Part shown: positions 54,031 to 64,000 of the stretch, one piece after another
How the letters are laid out: each line of letters starts with the position of its first letter
Position numbering within the stretch: position 1 is the first letter of the stretch
NCBI GenBank assembly: GCA_025765615.1
Contig: JAIVFJ010000052.1
Coordinates: 186,001 to 250,000 of the forward strand
Origin: Zopfochytrium polystomum
Taxonomy: Eukaryota > Chytridiomycota > Chytridiomycetes > Chytridiales > Chytridiaceae
Direction of reading: 5' to 3'
Length of the DNA stretch: 64,000 nucleotides
Notes under the pieces: model-generated
Told to the model about the DNA's origin: nothing
Seen by the model: only the letters and a program-made list of their open reading frames with translations
Databases searched by the model: none
Translations under genes and position numbers: made by a program

Positions 54031-54279
54031 ATTATCTCCTCTCTCTCCACTCTTCTCTCTCTCTCTCTCCTATCTGCCTCTCCCACGTTCCGCAAAGGTT
54101 GGCGAGGATATCTGTGTTGCACATCTGAGTGCCAGGTAACCACCCAACAACAAGCACCATTCATCTTCTCTGCACTCTGTACCTCTTGAAAGTCTACCCC
54201 CACCAGTCCATGGCCCAGAGGACTCTTGGTGTTAGCGCCAAAACGTGGTTTGTGAACTGGTTCGTTGTCAGGCTTGCTG
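52821..54279. other. Intergenic or unresolved 5' exons; microsatellites
   Basis: May contain upstream exons of the minus-strand gene at 52559. A T run is at 53538-53562 and a CT microsatellite at about 53958-54070. No clear coding signal. Confidence 0.4.
53958..54070. repeat. (CT)n microsatellite
   Basis: Long, slightly interrupted CTCTCT array. Confidence 0.9.
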
Positions 54280-54740
54280 AGCGCTCTCTCAGATAGTGCC
54301 ACATGTGAAATTCTTTCACGACTTTTGAGCTTGCCTTCATCTAACTTTACAAACATCCTCAGTTCTCCCTCGACGACTGTTGGCGCAACTGGTCTTCGCC
54401 ACAGTTCTCCATGCACGCCGATGGCATCGAAGTTCACATGCCAGAAGCAGCGCCGCCAACAAAGTTGGACTTTTCCCATAAGCACAAGCACGCTGGGTAT
54501 TCGCTTTCATCGTGAGCACAGCCATTGGTCAACTCAAGATTGTGTGGGTGAGTGACGGCTTTCCTTGCGGATCCCACCCCAGACCTCTGGATCGCTCATG
54601 AGGGGCTAGCAACTCTCCTTGGTCCTGGCAAATGCGTTGCAGCTGACAAAGGCCATCGCGGAGATCCTCGTTTTCTTACGTCAGCGAATCTCAATCCTGT
54701 CATCAATCAAGCGGTCAAGAGGATTGGCACTTGTCACGAA
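54280..54740 (+). pseudogene. DDE-superfamily transposase remnant
   Basis: Translating with frame changes gives, in order, FSLDDCWRNWSSPQFSMHAD, KLDFSHKHKHAGYS, VSTAIGQLKIVWVSDGFPCG and DLWIAHEGLATLLGPGKCVA, then ADKGHRGDPRFLT. This matches the DDE endonuclease layout in which a conserved D precedes YSHK, then G.IVWVNGPFPCG, then the second D in ADKGYRG. Two frame changes and a stop make it dead. A 30-bp reversed start of the copia-type LTR follows at 54748-54777. Confidence 0.6.
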
Positions 54741-54747
54741 ACATTTC

Positions 54748-54777
54748 CACTCACTCACTCAGAGTAGACTGTTTACA
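54748..54777 (-). mobile_element. Terminal scrap of copia-type LTR
   Basis: CACTCACTCAGAGTAGACTG followed by TTTACA is the reversed start of family B. Confidence 0.6.
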
Positions 54778-55602
54778 CCCAGTGTCTCTCCTGCCTCCAA
54801 ATTTGGGGTGAACGTAATTTGAGGCTTTGAGGCCGCTTCAGTGCAGGAACAGTGGAATGAAATATAAAGGAAAATGATTAAAAATAAGAATGAATAAGAA
54901 TTGATAAGGGGTGGCCCCTCGTGCTTTGGCCCATTAAGCACAAGGAACACAGGATGCTCTTTTGTAGTGATAAACGCTAGAGCCTGTGAGGAATGGGATG
55001 AATGATGTTGTAAAGAAATAAATAAAATAGGGGGCCAATATAACAACATAGTCATCACTGGGGAGAAGCGTTTAGGGAGTAACCCCAGCTAAAACCATGA
55101 TGGATGCGATTAGGAATATCACAAAGGCCCAAAGCTGGGAAAAAGGCGCAACACTGGCAGAGAAGCTAGATAGTGCGAAATTTCATTTATTGTACAGATG
55201 TCACCACACATCGGGCCGAGGAAACACAGAAACGAAGCTGGGCGAGAATGGGGCCAGCTGTACCAATCGCTGTCAAACTTCACGTCCTCCTCGTCCTCCT
55301 CGTCCTCCTCGTCCTCCTCACTCTCCTCCTCTCATCCCACACGATTTCCTCGTCAGTCGATCTGTCTAACGATTCCGTCCCGTCTGATTCCTCCCTCTCC
55401 CGCGTTTAAGCCACAGAAGGTCCATTCTCCGGAGCAGCGGGAGCTGGTCGTAATATTTGGAGTGACGCCTCTCGAATGTCGTACGTAGGCTCGTACTCGA
55501 GCTTCATATTCACCAGGAAGCACACAATTTTTGAAAACTCATTCAGCCTTGGGCGACTGTGACGAAACTGCTGTGTTGCAAGGCATCAAAACTCGCAAAT
55601 AG
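54778..55602. other. Intergenic
   Basis: No gene recognised. CGTCCTCCT repeats at 55280-55330. Confidence 0.5.
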
Positions 55603-55964
55603 GTGTGAATGAAGTGGAGAAGTGTGTTTGTGGGTGGTCCTTCTCCCCAACTTGGAGAGAAGGAGAAAAGCTCTGTTATGAATTATTGATACATAATGAT
55701 GATACCCAGGCAAGGGTGACTGGCACAGGGTAAAAAACCTCTCCTATATTATCTGCTTGAGCAGAGGAGGAGGAAAACTGTTGACACTGGTTTCCATTCC
55801 ACTTAATACTTGGAGTATTTGTCAACAGCGCAAGCCAGCGCCCAGGTGTGCATTGGCAGTGGCTCACTCTCCCATGGGCAAGGTGAGAATGATAACTGAC
55901 AGTCACAATAGGTTCGGGTCTGTCTTATGCCTCTTGCTGCTAACCAGGTCAGTTCCGCCTAACA
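55603..55964 (+). mobile_element. Copia-type LTR (family B), 5'-truncated
   Basis: From GTGTGAATGAAGTGGAGA to AGTTCCGCCTAACA. Confidence 0.75.
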
Positions 55965-56240
55965 CTGGGTGGAGGTGGGTGTGGCTGAAAGAGCCATTCA
56001 TCCTTCCAAAATTTTCTTTCTTTCAATTCCTCCTTTCTTTTCCCTTTTCCTCTTTTCATTCTTTCTTCCTTCTTTTTTTCTTTCGTTCCTCCCCTTTCCT
56101 ATAAAAAAATACTTCCCCTCTCTCTTCTCTCTTTCTTCATAACTACTCTCTTTCAAACAATAAATCCTTTTCTTGAGTATTCCCAGACCAAGCTAGTTGA
56201 GGTATGATTTCCCAGGCCAGTGTGTATTTGCCACGCTGGG
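55965..56240 (+). repeat. Pyrimidine-rich dispersed repeat (family D)
   Basis: GTGTGGCTGAAAG, then a long CT/T-rich stretch, AATAAA, and GTTGAGGT...CCCAGGCCAGTG. The same order occurs at 63655-63940. Nature unknown; possibly an LTR or 3' end of a retroelement. Confidence 0.45.
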
Positions 56241-56752
56241 GTGAGGTTTGTATTCCCTTTTGCTAACTTTTAGCAGCTGTCTCGTGCCCCTAGCATGGTA
56301 TACTGCTCTGCGGCTCTCGCTGTGTAGGCTTGCCATCTGCCAGTGATTCTCGCTTATTAGCCCATGACTTCAACTTGATCATCACCAACTTGGACCGCCA
56401 CAGCTTTTGAACCTGGGGACTAAACGGTGCTCTTCACTGATAAACTCCCCTTGGTCTCGCTGTCGTTGAATAAAGACAGAACTGAACCACATTATTCATC
56501 TTTGTTTGAGTTTGAGCTGAATCCAGGGTACTGGCTCTGCTAATGACCAGGAGACTCCCATCTTAAAGACTTGTCTTATCCCGTTTGCCGCTAGAATATA
56601 AGATAATCCCCTGAAGATGAAGCGGAGTTCCCACACCTTGTTGTGCCATGTGCCTTTAGCAAGTCCGCAGCGGCAGGTCCGGTCGGGCATATATATTCTA
56701 CTGTTGTAGTTGGGTTCCTCAAGGGCTTAGGTTGCATGGTGAACACCCCCAA

Positions 56753-56804
<52 letters not shown>

Positions 56805-56859
56805 CAGCCCTGACCCATGCAAGCCTTGCTGAGTCCGCCACACTGCATTTCACGCTTAT
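56241..56859. other. Intergenic with a 43-nt A tract
   Basis: A homopolymer at 56757-56799. No gene. Confidence 0.6.
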
Positions 56860-57259
56860 TGTTAGGCGGAACTGACTGGTTAGCAGCAAGAGGCCCAAGA
56901 TGGACCCGAACCTACTGTGACTGTCAGTTTGCCCATGGGAGAGCAAGCCACCACCAATGCAGACCTGGGCGCTGGCTTGCGCTGTAAACAAATACTCTGA
57001 GTATTAAGTGGAACAGAAACCCAATGTGAACAGTTTTCCTCCTCCTCTGCTCAAGCAGATAATATAGGAAAGGTTTTTACCCTGTGCCAGTCACACTTGC
57101 CCAGCAACTATTACAGCGTGCATATCATCATCATGTATCAATAATTCATAACGGAGGTTTTTCTTCTTTCTCTCCAAGTTGGGAGAAGGACCACCCACAA
57201 ACACACATCTCCACTTCATTCACTCCTTCCGCTCACTCACTCAGAGTAGGCTGTTTACA
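56860..57259 (-). mobile_element. Copia-type solo LTR (family B), reverse orientation
   Basis: 400 bp, full length: TGTTAGGCGGAACTGACTGG to GTAGGCTGTTTACA. The flanks CTTAT and CTAAT match at 4 of 5 positions, a possible aged target duplication. Confidence 0.8.
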
Positions 57260-58193
57260 CTAATTACATCATGGCGCTTCGTGGCCGGCCACCGTTTATT
57301 TTGCACACACGTTGTGGGTCCGCAAGGCTGCCACACTAAGCTAATTTTCACTGAGGCCTGCCACACTTTGTTCATTGCGACCCGTTCATTGTAGCCAGTC
57401 ACTCTCTGTTTAATCCAGCCACAGATTGTCTGTGCGCTGTGGATTACCAATATCTGCGCGGGGCGAAGGTTTTAAGGCTTTTGCCTTTAGATATCTTACT
57501 TTAATTATTGCCGGTCGGAGTCAGTGATGGTGAAAGGCTTTGTTTCATCGGCGTGCCACCCCGGGGGCCTTCACGAATTTACGAAAAAAAGTAGAAAGAT
57601 ACTGTATATTTTTTGCCCTGCCTTTTGCCGTTAAAGTAAGGAAGCTAAGGGGCCGAAAAAAAATAAGGAAAAAAAAAAAGGGCACGCGCAACTTGGGGGG
57701 CTCAACGCCCGGGCACAAAAAGGCACAACACACCGGCAGGGCTTACATTAGCCAGCAAGTTGTGCAGTAGGCTTTGTTATGGGGCGACATACTGTATTTA
57801 TTACAGAGGAGGGAACAATGCCTTTGGAAAATAGTAGCAATCGCTTCTTTTCTCATTTTTCTTTCTCCTTTCCTTTGGGTCTTTGGGAGGGAGGGGGGGC
57901 GTCTCGTTCGGCCACCCACCGCATCACCTTCCCCCCTCCTCCTCCACCCACCATTCCAATTCGACTCGCCCTCATTCGCGTTCTCCCGCCCAAAGGTGCG
58001 CAAAAAAAAAAAAAAAATCAAGCAAGCCAACACCGCCCCCAAAACCGTCCACCCGCCACCACAACCAACTCAAACGCGGCACACACACTAGCAGGATAAA
58101 AAAAAAACAAACACACAAGAGAAAACGAAAAAGGAAAAAGGAACAAGAAAAACAAAACACTTGCGCCTGACTGACCCCTCGGCCGCCCCCTTT
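57260..58193. other. Intergenic downstream of eIF3f
   Basis: Mixed DNA with A-rich runs. No gene. Confidence 0.6.
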
Positions 58194-60001
58194 TCACATA
58201 AGGTTGTGCAGACGCTGCGCGATCGCGAGCTGGGTTCGCGTGAGGTTGGCGAGGTACACGACCATAAGAAGGTCCTGTTTGTGTTTGTAACAAAAAAAAA
58301 CGCACCAAACGAAAAAAAATTTTGAGTATCCGAGACTGTAGCGAGGGAGGTACAAAACCGAACAAAGAAAATAAAGAAAATAAAATAAAAAATGAGAAAG
58401 AAACAACACACAAACCTGCAGGTGGCTGCTAAACATCTTTTGGAACGCGGCCGACTCGACGCGCGGGATGGAGCAGACCGTGTCCATCAGGAAGCGGCCA
58501 ATCGCGTTGTTGGCTTCAATCTCACCGCTCTGGATGAATGGTCGGGGGCGGAGGCGGTCATTTAGTTCCTTGTTTGATAAAAAAAAAAAAAAAACAAAAA
58601 AAAACCAATTCTTTTACTAACCTGGACGCCGGCGACGTACTTTGACACGCTCTCGAGCATGTCCTGGATGAGTACGATCGAGCGCTCGAGGCTGTCCATG
58701 TCCGACTGCAGTGGCGTTCCGTCGGAAGACTTGGCCGACGCGATCACGTCCACTGTGTTGACGTGTTAGGACCCGGCGAAAAAAAAGAAAAAAAAAGAAC
58801 ACCCAAAAAAACTCACGTCCGTTCCTTTCTCCGTCCGAAAATTTGACGTCGCACGGCACCTGCACAAACAAGCTCCCCGGGTACTCTGACGTCGGCACGC
58901 CGACGGGGCTGCTCATGAACGCGCGCACGCCCATGCGGTTCGCCGTCAACGTCGTGTCGACCAGGAGGTGCACGGGCGCGTGCGGGAACGTCTCGTTGGC
59001 GAAAAACTCGTGGATGTGCACGCTGCTGTCGACCACCGCGTTGCCCGTCGAGTACCAGCCCACGATCGCCTCCTTGGGGTTGACGCGCAGGTGGAGGTTG
59101 TACATTTGGTGGAGGTACTCGGGGTCGATGGCGACCTATTTGCGGGAGAAGCCCGGCGGTTTGGGTTGAGCGACGTAGGCATAGATTGGGGAAAGGCAGA
59201 AAGCAAGGAAGAAAAGAAGGAAAGAAAGAAAAGAAAGAAAGAAAGAAAAAAAAGAAAAAAGAAGAAAAAAGAGAGAAAAGTCTCCGATCAATCAATCATG
59301 GGAACTCCTTCTTGCCTTACCGCATCGTCCAGCTCGGTATGGCTCAACGGGAAGCAGTTCCTGACCTCGACCTCGGAGCCATCCTCGGAGCGGATGCCGA
59401 GCAGGGCGCCAATGACCCGCGGGAGGCCGTCGGCGCGGCGGATGTAGTGGTCGACGACCGAGAAGAAGACGACGGGCCCCACGCTGACCGAGAAGCACTG
59501 CGAGGGGGCGGCGGCGGCGGCCGCGGCGATCGAGACCGTGGGGGGGACCGCGGCAGGAGCGGCGGTTGCGCCTCCGCTGGCAGCGGCTGCAGCAGCTGCG
59601 GCGGCGGCGGCGGCGGCGGCAGCGGCGGCAGCGGCGGCGGCGGCGGTTGCGGTTGCGAGCGGGGACGCGGAGGGGAGGTTCAGGTGCAGAAAGTCAAAGT
59701 CGAGGTCGGTCGCCGGGTCGTTGAGCGATGCGACGGTGCCGACGACGGATGCGGGATCCGCGTCGGGGTCGATCTCGAGATCCTCGTAGTTTTTGCCAGT
59801 GGTGGTGGCGGCGGCAGCGGGTGCGGTGGTGGTGGAAGTGGTGGCTGGTGCGGCGGTGGTGGTGGTGGTGGTGGTGGTGTCGGCTTCGGCATCTGCCTGT
59901 TGCTGTTCCTGTTGCTCTGGCTGCTGCTGCTGCTGCTGCTGCGGCGGTGGGGCCGGCACGGCGCCGTGTGCCAGCTTTGGCGTGCGATGCTTCTTGGCCA
60001 T
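58194..60001 (-). CDS. EIF3F: Translation initiation factor eIF3 subunit F
   Basis: Minus-strand exons 60001-59321, 59135-58817, 58752-58622, 58529-58416 and 58274-58194, with all phases agreeing (~441 aa). The MPN domain starts VVFFSVVDHYIRRADGLPRV and continues IGALLGI, EVEVRNCFPLSH, then DPEYLHQMYNLHLRVNPKEA and IVGWYSTG, all hallmarks of eIF3f. It lacks the JAMM metal motif (HxH...D) of active deubiquitinases. The C-terminal helices (LLMVVYLANLTRTQLAIAQR) close the MPN module that pairs with eIF3h. The first ~150 residues are Gln, Thr and Ala runs, including ~25 consecutive alanines, which are unusual for the family. Confidence 0.95.
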
Positions 60002-60035
60002 GTCAGGAATTGGTTGATTGGTGGGAGGGGATTTG

Positions 60036-60075
<40 letters not shown>

Positions 60076-61046
60076 TGTGTGTGTGTGTGTGTGTATGTGT
60101 GTGTGTGTCAGCGGAAGAAACCGAGAGAGAAAAGAAAGAGAGACAGAGAGCGAACTTGGGATGAATATTTCGTCCCCCTCATTCACGGGCGATCCCAACC
60201 TCGACCAAAAAAATAAAGCACACCAACAGTAAAAGGGCCAGGCCGTTGGTGGGTCCCCTCCCCCCCAACTGGAATCGCGCAAAACTTCAAATGAAAGAAT
60301 AAGAAGAAGAGGAAGAACAAAGAAAGGGGCCTGGACGGCGCTTGCTTTCTTTTTTTCTTTTTCGTTTTTTTTAATTTTTCCCCCCTTCCCCCCCCAGTCA
60401 TGTCGTAAGGCCCTGGGGCCATAAAACCCCCCACTGCAGCACGCTTAGAATTTGCTCTTCACGCAGGGAGGGATAGGTTTTAGGTTAGAAAATTTGTGCC
60501 ACACCAAATTGCCCCTGTCAACCACTGAAGGTTTCGTTGTGCAAAATAAAGGCACCGTGCAGGGCATGGGTTTGTATCTTTTCGTTCTGATTGCCCACCT
60601 TCCACACACGTTAACCCTTTGGGCCACAGTGGCACATTTGAAATCTTGACCCCCATTTCGGCACATTGACAGCGTCCCAAAAATACTGGCTAACTACCAA
60701 TTAAACCTTGCACATTTCTTCTTCATTAAAAAATAAGCTCTTGCCAAAAAAAGGTAAATATTTTTAAAATGTAGAACACAAAGTACAAGGGAGTTGTCTT
60801 GAAGATATCAATATTGATATTGTTTTTCTGAATTATGATAAAAGAATCTTGCCCAGCTATCTGGCAGCCTTGCTCTTTTGCGCGCATATGCATTGGCTCA
60901 TTTTCTATGCAGATCAAATCAGCTTGCACAAGTTTTGCTAATAAAGTACAGAGGATTTCGCTTTTCAAAGTGGTCATTTTAGGATTTGGCCAAGTAGGGT
61001 TGGAAACTTTTCCCCATTCCTTTTTTGACTCCCCAACTGCTCAAGT
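60002..61046. other. Intergenic; GA/GT repeats then unremarkable DNA
   Basis: (GA)n then (GT)n at about 60039-60108 in the eIF3f leader. Beyond 60420 there is no recognisable gene. Confidence 0.6.
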
Positions 61047-61461
61047 TGTAAACAGTCTACTCTGAGTGAGTGAGTGGAAGGAGTGAATGAAGTGGAGATG
61101 TGTGTTTGTGGGTGGTCCTTCTCCCCAACTTGGAGAGAAAGAGAAAAAAAACTCTGTTATGAATTATTAATACATGATGATGATATACACGCTGTAACAG
61201 TAGCAAGGCAAGTGCGACCAGCACAGCGTAAAAACCTCTCCTATATTATCTGCTTGAGCAGAGGAGGAGGAAAACTGTTGACACCGGGTTTCCGTACCAC
61301 TTAATACTCGGAGTATTTGTCATCAGCACAAGCCAGCGACCAGGTCTGCATTGGCGGTGGCTCACTCTCCCATGGGCATCGTGAGAACGATAACTGACAG
61401 TCACAATAGGTTTGGGTCCGTCTTGTGCCTCTTGCTGCTAACTATTCAGTTCCGCCTAATA
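61047..61461 (-). mobile_element. Copia LTR (family B), probable 3' LTR of the adjacent copia remnant
   Basis: 415 bp, full length. In the minus sense it follows the RNase H remnant after ~135 bp, and a purine tract (GAGCAGGGGGGT) abuts it. This links the family B LTR to the copia element. Confidence 0.7.
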
Positions 61462-61596
61462 CCCCCCTGCTCGATGGCCATGGGTGTAGCACCTGTTATG
61501 CAAAGCGTGCGTAAGCGTCTGAGGCTTCGACTGAAAGGGTGTTTGAATGGTCGGAGCGGGGTCAGAGGCCAAGTAGTGACGTCAGTCGCTGGTGCT

Positions 61597-61904
61597 TGTT
61601 ATGAATCACCCTCTGGAAGCCTCTGGAACCTTCTAGAACATTCCTTCATGGAACCTTGTGGAACCTTCTGGAACCTTCTTTGCTTTCCTGACTTGTCTTG
61701 TTGTCATTGGTATCATTGGTATCATTGTATTACTAATTGCTCTTTCTGGAGCTTTCTTTGAGTCTTGACAAGGAACACTCTCAAAAGGTATAAAAGGGGG
61801 ATGGGGGACCTGTCCCATCCCTCAAGTGAATTATTGTTTCCAATACAATCATCACTCCTCTCAGTTCCTTGTCTGCCTTGTCTTGTCCTGCCGTGTTCCT
61901 GACA
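61597..61904 (+). mobile_element. Gypsy solo LTR inserted in copia
   Basis: 308 bp, TGTTATGAATCACC to GTTCCTGACA, in the plus-sense orientation. TGCT lies directly on both sides (61593-61596, 61905-61908). It carries the GAA/TTC arrays and the TATA box. Confidence 0.85.
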
Positions 61905-62880
61905 TGCTGAGACGTCGAGAGTGGTTTTGTGAGAATGTCTGCAATCTGGTCGCTGGTTGGTACGTTGCGTACAGTGATCTCTCCAGTGGCTACACCTTGT
62001 CGGAGGAAATGAGCATGTATGTCAATGTGTTTTGTGCGAGCATGTGTGAGAGGGTTGAGCACTAGTGCGATTGCAGATTGATTGTCCTCGAGGATTGGTA
62101 GTGGCTGCTGTGCGGGGAGTTGCAACTCTGATAATATGGCTAAGAGCCATTGTGCTTCTTGGAAGGCTTCAGAAAGTGAGTAGTATTCTGCTTCCGTGGA
62201 GGATAGCGATACTTGATGTTGTTTGCGTGAGACCCAAGAGACAGCAGCGCCCATGTGGAAGAAGACATATCCAGTGCATGATGCGCAGTCTCCAGGTTTG
62301 CCCCCACAGGATGCATCAGTGTATGCAGCTGGTTCAAGGGTGTCGTTTGTGAAGAGCCGAAGCGGCTTGTGGCTTTGTCTGTAGAATAATCTGTCGTCCC
62401 AGTGCCTCAGAAGTCACAAAGCAGGCAGCGGAGTGCATTGCGATGGCACTGGCGTGGCTTCAGTTGGAACTGGGAGAGTACATTTGTTGCAAACGCGATA
62501 TCAGCTTGAGTTGCTCTTGCTGAGTTCGATTGGCGTTTCGTCATGCATAAAGGTGATAGTCATTGGCGTTGATGCAATATCGAGGTTGTCCCACATTGTC
62601 CTGGTGTATTTGTCTACGCCCATCCAAATGCCTTCGGTGTTGCACTTGAGGTGGATGCAAATCACTAGGCTGACAGTGGTTTCCTCAAGAGAACTCAACG
62701 TGAAAAGCATCCTCAATTTTTGCAACAAGAGCTGGGGTGTTGGCCATGACATTGATGTCGTCGACAAAGACAAAGATGATTTAAAACGTTTGCTGCTGAA
62801 GGTCTACTCGAAAGAAGAGGTAGGGCTCAGCAAGATATTGATTGAAGCTGAGTTTCTCGACAATGTGGTTTCACTGGTTT
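61905..62880 (-). pseudogene. Copia Pol remnant (RT end and RNase H)
   Basis: RNase H: AVSWVSRKQHQVSLSSTEAE, YYSLSEAFQEAQWLL, ILEDNQSAIALVLNPLTHAR and KHIDIHAHFLRQGVATGEIT, then DQIADILTKPLS, the standard copia C-terminus. Upstream (62500-62780) RT-end text appears: SLEETTVSLVICIHLKCNTE and GIWMGVDKYTRTMW. Frame changes separate the parts. It is the best-preserved copia piece here. Confidence 0.85.
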
Positions 62881-63046
62881 TCCTTTCCACTTTACTCAGA
62901 AATATTTATCAACAGCACGAGCCAGTGCCTGGGTCTGCACCAGCAATGGCTCTCTCTCAGCAAGGGGATTGTGTAGAGTGATAACGGACGGTCACACTGG
63001 GATCAGGTCTGTCTTGCACCTCTTGCTACTAGCTCCACCTTCAATA
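62881..63046 (+). mobile_element. Diverged copia-type LTR 3' part
   Basis: Resembles the second half of family B (CCACTTTACTCAGAAATATT, then CAGGTCTGTCTTGCACCTCT), with many changes. Confidence 0.45.
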
Positions 63047-63654
63047 TAGATAGCCCGGTAAATAGCCAGGTAAATAACCACTGGACCAAGCCATAAAACA
63101 CCAATATGGGTCCAAATGTCACTATATTCTATTGATTTAGATCCTAGAAATGACTGCAAAACAACAGCAAACAAAACCTGTGGTTTGCCAGTTGCTGGCT
63201 GCCAGTGTGAGGATTTGTACTGTGGCGGTGGCGTTTGGTGCCTGCTAGGGTTGTAGATGCAACCCAAAAGCTTTGGGTGGCCTATGACATTTCTAATCTC
63301 ATGGGGCAGTGTTAGCTGGGGTTTTACAAGCACTCCATGAGATAATTATTGGCAACTACTAACATAGGAGGCCCACTACCATGAAATTCTAATTTTAAAC
63401 TTTCCCATAATTCATACTGCATAACCGCAAACCTTTGTCCTGCCCTCTGCATCATAAAAGAGCTCCTTGTGTTCTTATGCTGACTGGGCCACAGCATAGA
63501 GGACACACCCCTTTTCTTTCCTGTTTACTTTTTGTCGCTTTGGTGATGTCACTCCCTTTTAACATTCTTCAATCCCCTTTCTGTGCAATGATGTGTGGCC
63601 TCCCAGAGCTTCAAATTTCATTCATTGTCAATTTTGAGGAAAACTCTTCAAGTT
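63047..63654. other. Unassigned
   Basis: No gene or element recognised. Confidence 0.5.
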
Positions 63655-63950
63655 TGAGAGAGGTGTGGCTGAAAGTGTGGCTGTCGCCTTGCAAATTGTT
63701 CTTTCCTTTCCTTTTCTCCTTTTTCAATTCTTTTGTGTTGTTTCATTTTCTTGCTTTCCTTCTTTCTTTCTTCTTGTCTTTTCTTTTTCTCCTTGACTGC
63801 TGTAAACCCTGCCACCCCTTCCCCTATCCCTTTCTCTTTATCTATGTTCTATCTTACGTTCCTCAATAAAACTCTCTCTCTCAGGGCCATCATATTGTTC
63901 TTTGTTTGTTGAGGTCGTTCTCCCCGGCCAGTGCATTGTTGACCAAGGAG
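63655..63950 (+). repeat. Pyrimidine-rich dispersed repeat (family D), copy 2
   Basis: Same order of blocks as 55965-56240: GTGTGGCTGAAAG, CT-rich tract, AATAAAA, GTTGAGGTCG...CCCCGGCCAGTG. Confidence 0.45.
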
Positions 63951-64000
63951 GGAGAAGATGAGTCCTCTTAGACCAGAGCCACCAGATCAAGCTGAAGAGG

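Noticed and set aside
1..64000. CRISPR arrays, bacterial operons or rRNA genes
   Set aside because: No regularly spaced repeats with unique spacers, no bacterial gene order and no rRNA-like sequence were seen. All supported genes have eukaryotic features.

Overview
The window is nuclear DNA of a eukaryote. Genes have short spliceosomal introns (mostly 40-380 nt) and GC-rich exons with homopolymeric amino-acid runs. Introns and intergenic DNA are full of T/A homopolymers and CT, CA or GTGC microsatellites. The G-alpha, RLP24 and kynurenine-pathway proteins look opisthokont and more fungal than animal, so an early-diverging fungus or close relative is my best guess. The species cannot be fixed from the sequence alone.

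Layout. 1-8.2 kb: start of a Dbp5/DDX19-like helicase (minus, cut by the window edge), an SH3-PX scaffold protein and a three-KH RNA-binding protein. 9-19.5 kb: a mobile-element block with an inverted-repeat element holding a copia remnant, an AT-rich foreign-looking island, a dispersed 1.4 kb repeat, and a complete-looking 3.9 kb Ty3/gypsy chromodomain element that lacks reverse transcriptase. 20.5-26.3 kb: 3-hydroxyanthranilate dioxygenase (HAAO), a multi-pass membrane protein and a pseudokinase. 26-41 kb: a TIR-kinase gene inside a dense field of transposon debris (copia, Tc1/mariner, piggyBac-like, gypsy and the second 1.4 kb repeat). 41.3-51.5 kb: RLP24, a tetraspan membrane protein, a G-alpha subunit and eIF2-alpha. 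52-64 kb: a small unknown gene, a DDE transposase remnant, solo LTRs, eIF3f (minus) and another copia remnant with a gypsy solo LTR inside it.

The host genes are unrelated housekeeping and signalling genes (translation: eIF2-alpha, eIF3f, RLP24; RNA: KH protein, helicase; signalling: G-alpha, TIR-kinase, SH3-PX) and show no operon logic. Points most worth following: (1) the gypsy element keeps Gag, protease, integrase and chromodomain in open frames but has no RT/RNase H, yet has two apparently identical 308-bp LTRs and a perfect CCAAT target duplication; (2) its R-region start is complementary to its own primer-binding site (Tf1-type self-priming); (3) its U3 carries strings of heat-shock elements; (4) a TIR domain fused to a TKL-type kinase.

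Exon boundaries were placed by hand from GT..AG signals, reading phase and family conservation. No alignment or database search was run.
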